Origin: a gamma proteobacterium symbiont of Bathyaustriella thionipta
GTDB taxonomy: Bacteria; Pseudomonadota; Gammaproteobacteria; Chromatiales; Chromatiaceae
DNA: 7,239 nt
Assembly (NCBI GenBank): GCA_025656895.1
Contig: JAHXHF010000118.1
Location: 1-7,239, forward strand
Direction: 5' to 3'
This document shows positions 6,068 through 7,239 of this stretch, in pieces. The first letter of the stretch is position 1; the number at the start of each line of letters is the position of its first letter. The notes beneath the pieces were generated by a model, which saw only the letters and a list, made by a program, of their open reading frames with translations, did not search any database and was not told where the DNA came from. Made by a program: the position numbers and the translations under genes.

Positions 6068-6156
6068 AAATGTTGAACAAATAAAAGGGAAGAAAAGCAT
6101 CGCACACTGAACTAAACTTAAATACGCCCTCATTATTACCTGCACAGGAGGGGTCA

Positions 6157-7155
6157 ATGGAAGCCACTTTACAGAGCATCATCCGCACGAGCTTCGAACC
6201 ATACAGGCAACGCCACGGTCTGAGTCTAGACCAATATCAGGCAGCCCAATCCCTGATGGCCTGTCAAACAGAAGAATTAGGTTATGAAGAATGGGGTTGT
6301 CTGGAAGACGGCTACAGCAAACGCATCAACCACTCCTGTCGGCATCGCAGTTGCCCCAAGTGCCAGCAAGCCTATGCAAGAGACTGGCTCGCAAAAACCC
6401 AGGCCCGATTGCTAGCCTGCGATCATTACCATGTTATTTTCACATTGCCGCATGAACTGAATGAGATTTGGCAGTTTAACCGACACTGGAGTGCGGATCA
6501 CCTGTTCAAAGCCTCGTCCGAAACGCTCAAACAGTTACTCGCCGATGAACGGTATCTCGGCGCACAGGTTGGTATATTAGCCTCATTACACACCTGGGGG
6601 CGCACACTCTCCTTTCACCCGCATGTGCACCTGCTGGTCACCGGCGGAGGACTGTCCGGTTCAAACTGGAAGCCCCTGAAAAAAGACTATCTATTACCCG
6701 TAGCGGTACTCAAAGCCAAATTCAGAGGCAAATGGCTCAGTTGGCTCAATCAAGCCTATGAACAGGGTCAACTCGTGCTACCCGAACACTGGAGCGAACG
6801 GGACTGGTATAAAACCCTGCAAAAAATTGCCCGCAAAACCTGGAATGTACGCATTCAAGGCCCTTACCGACACGGAAATGGCGTGATCAACTACCTATCA
6901 CGCTATGTACACGGAGGCCCCATCAAAGACCGCCAGATCGTATCCTTTGATCCATCAAGCGTACGATTCAAATATCAAGACCATCGAGATCATAAAGAAA
7001 AAACAATGAGCCTGAAAACAGACGTATTTTTCCATAGAATACTGTGGCATGTACTGGTAAAAGGGCAGCACAACATCCGCTATTATGGACTCTACACACC
7101 GAATTCAAGGAAGAAACGAGAGCAAGTACGAACGGAGATGGGTGTTGAAACGTAA
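6157..7155 (+). CDS. IS91-family HUH (Y2) transposase
   Basis: This 332-aa transposase belongs to the IS91 family, which moves by a rolling-circle-like single-strand mechanism. The N-terminal zinc-binding region has C61, C66 and C69 in HSCRHRSCPKCQ. The HUH motif is H156-V-H158 in FHPHVHLLVTGGG. The two catalytic tyrosines are probably Y246 and Y250 in YLSRYVHGG, followed by KDRQI. HVLVKG...IRYYGLY (about 298-313) matches the end of the Y2 transposase domain. AGGAGGGG at 6146-6153 gives a strong ribosome binding site 5 nt before the ATG. It is shorter than the roughly 380-420 aa common in the family and stops soon after the catalytic domain. No continuation of the usual cysteine-bearing tail was seen in the other frames, so it may be a naturally short form or a C-terminal truncation. 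Confidence 0.9.
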   Translation: MEATLQSIIRTSFEPYRQRHGLSLDQYQAAQSLMACQTEELGYEEWGCLEDGYSKRINHSCRHRSCPKCQQAYARDWLAKTQARLLACDHYHVIFTLPHELNEIWQFNRHWSADHLFKASSETLKQLLADERYLGAQVGILASLHTWGRTLSFHPHVHLLVTGGGLSGSNWKPLKKDYLLPVAVLKAKFRGKWLSWLNQAYEQGQLVLPEHWSERDWYKTLQKIARKTWNVRIQGPYRHGNGVINYLSRYVHGGPIKDRQIVSFDPSSVRFKYQDHRDHKEKTMSLKTDVFFHRILWHVLVKGQHNIRYYGLYTPNSRKKREQVRTEMGVET

Positions 7156-7239
7156 GCGGTCATTCACCCCTTATTTTTGATCCAATACAGATCGGACCTC
7201 AGCGGATCAGTGGCAAATTTCTTTTTCCAGTTTCGAGGA
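7156..7239 (+). other. Region downstream of the transposase
   Basis: This 84-nt stretch after the transposase stop has no coding sequence that I recognise. TGATCC (7178-7183) and GGATCA (7204-7209) form a 6-bp inverted pair with a 20-nt loop, which might belong to the origin end expected downstream of an IS91 transposase. The window stops before this can be judged. Confidence 0.25.

Larger units (their letters stand above)
5922..6156. promoter_or_regulatory. Divergent spacer between integrase and transposase
   Basis: This 235-bp AT-rich region must contain the control sequences of both genes. Its centre is the large palindrome at 6009-6053 and the third repeat copy at 6056-6067. GTTGAAC at 6072-6078 fits the integron crossover consensus GTTRRRY in the expected orientation relative to the integrase, but such a match is likely by chance in a region this size. 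No CTGT-N8-ACAG LexA box, the usual SOS signal of integron integrases, was seen. Confidence 0.5.
4508..7239. mobile_element. Probable integrase plus IS91-type transposase module, ends undefined
   Basis: Two recombination genes, a shared palindromic spacer and a shift to AT-richer sequence indicate acquired DNA. The left limit is set loosely at the hairpin beyond the integrase stop, and the right limit is simply the window end. IS91 elements lack long terminal inverted repeats and target duplications, so their ends are hard to see. No GAAC or CAAG target tetranucleotide was found in the 84 nt after the transposase. The module may be one element, or an IS91-type element inserted beside a solitary integron integrase. 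Confidence 0.45.

Noticed and set aside
5922..6156. LexA box controlling the integrase
   Set aside because: Neither CTGT in the spacer is followed by ACAG after 8 nt, and the - strand gives no match either.
4511..7217. Terminal inverted repeat ATTTGCC (left) / GGCAAAT (right) as element ends
   Set aside because: Only 7 bp of low-complexity sequence match. IS91-type elements are not expected to have such ends, and the left copy lies within a local hairpin.

Overview
The window looks like gammaproteobacterial chromosome followed by a recently acquired mobile module. The core part (about 1-4360) is GC-rich and tightly packed. It holds a molybdenum cofactor (Moco) operon of ordinary proteobacterial type, flanked by two tiny membrane-protein genes: a HIG1-like protein at 106-297 and a DUF2788-like protein at 4143-4355. 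DUF2788-like proteins are, as far as I recall, mainly gammaproteobacterial, which is the main reason for the assignment. The genus cannot be told from the sequence.

Moco operon, all on the + strand: moaB (533-1066), moeA (1071-2315), moaC (2312-2791), moaD (2788-3042), moaA (3047-4051, possibly from 3035). The genes overlap by 4 nt or lie only 4 nt apart, so one transcript and coupled translation are likely. MoaA and MoaC convert GTP to cyclic pyranopterin monophosphate (cPMP). MoaD carries the sulfur for converting cPMP to molybdopterin. A MoaB/Mog-family protein and MoeA belong to the late adenylylation and molybdate-insertion steps. The large subunit of molybdopterin synthase, MoaE, is absent from the window and must be encoded elsewhere. 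The DUF2788-like gene after moaA has its own near-consensus promoter (TTGACG, 18-nt spacer, TATAAT), so it is probably a separate unit.

Mobile part (about 4460-7239): base composition drops and two recombination genes diverge from a 235-bp spacer. On the - strand is a long (455 aa) integron-integrase-type tyrosine recombinase with the full R-K-H-R-H-Y set and the integron-specific insertion. On the + strand is a 332-aa IS91-type HUH transposase with an N-terminal zinc-binding cysteine cluster, an HVH motif and a YLSRY tyrosine pair. The spacer contains a 45-bp near-perfect palindrome (17-bp perfect arms) and a third related copy that can pair alternatively with the left arm, so two mutually exclusive hairpins are possible. 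The palindrome also carries symmetric promoter-like hexamers on both strands. A second perfect hairpin (4508-4528) lies just past the integrase stop. No gene cassette, classical attC site or element ends could be identified.

The most interesting object is this pairing of an IntI-type recombinase, which acts on folded single strands, with an HUH single-strand transposase around a foldable, symmetric DNA spacer. Whether it is one element or an IS inserted beside a solitary integrase cannot be settled from this window alone.
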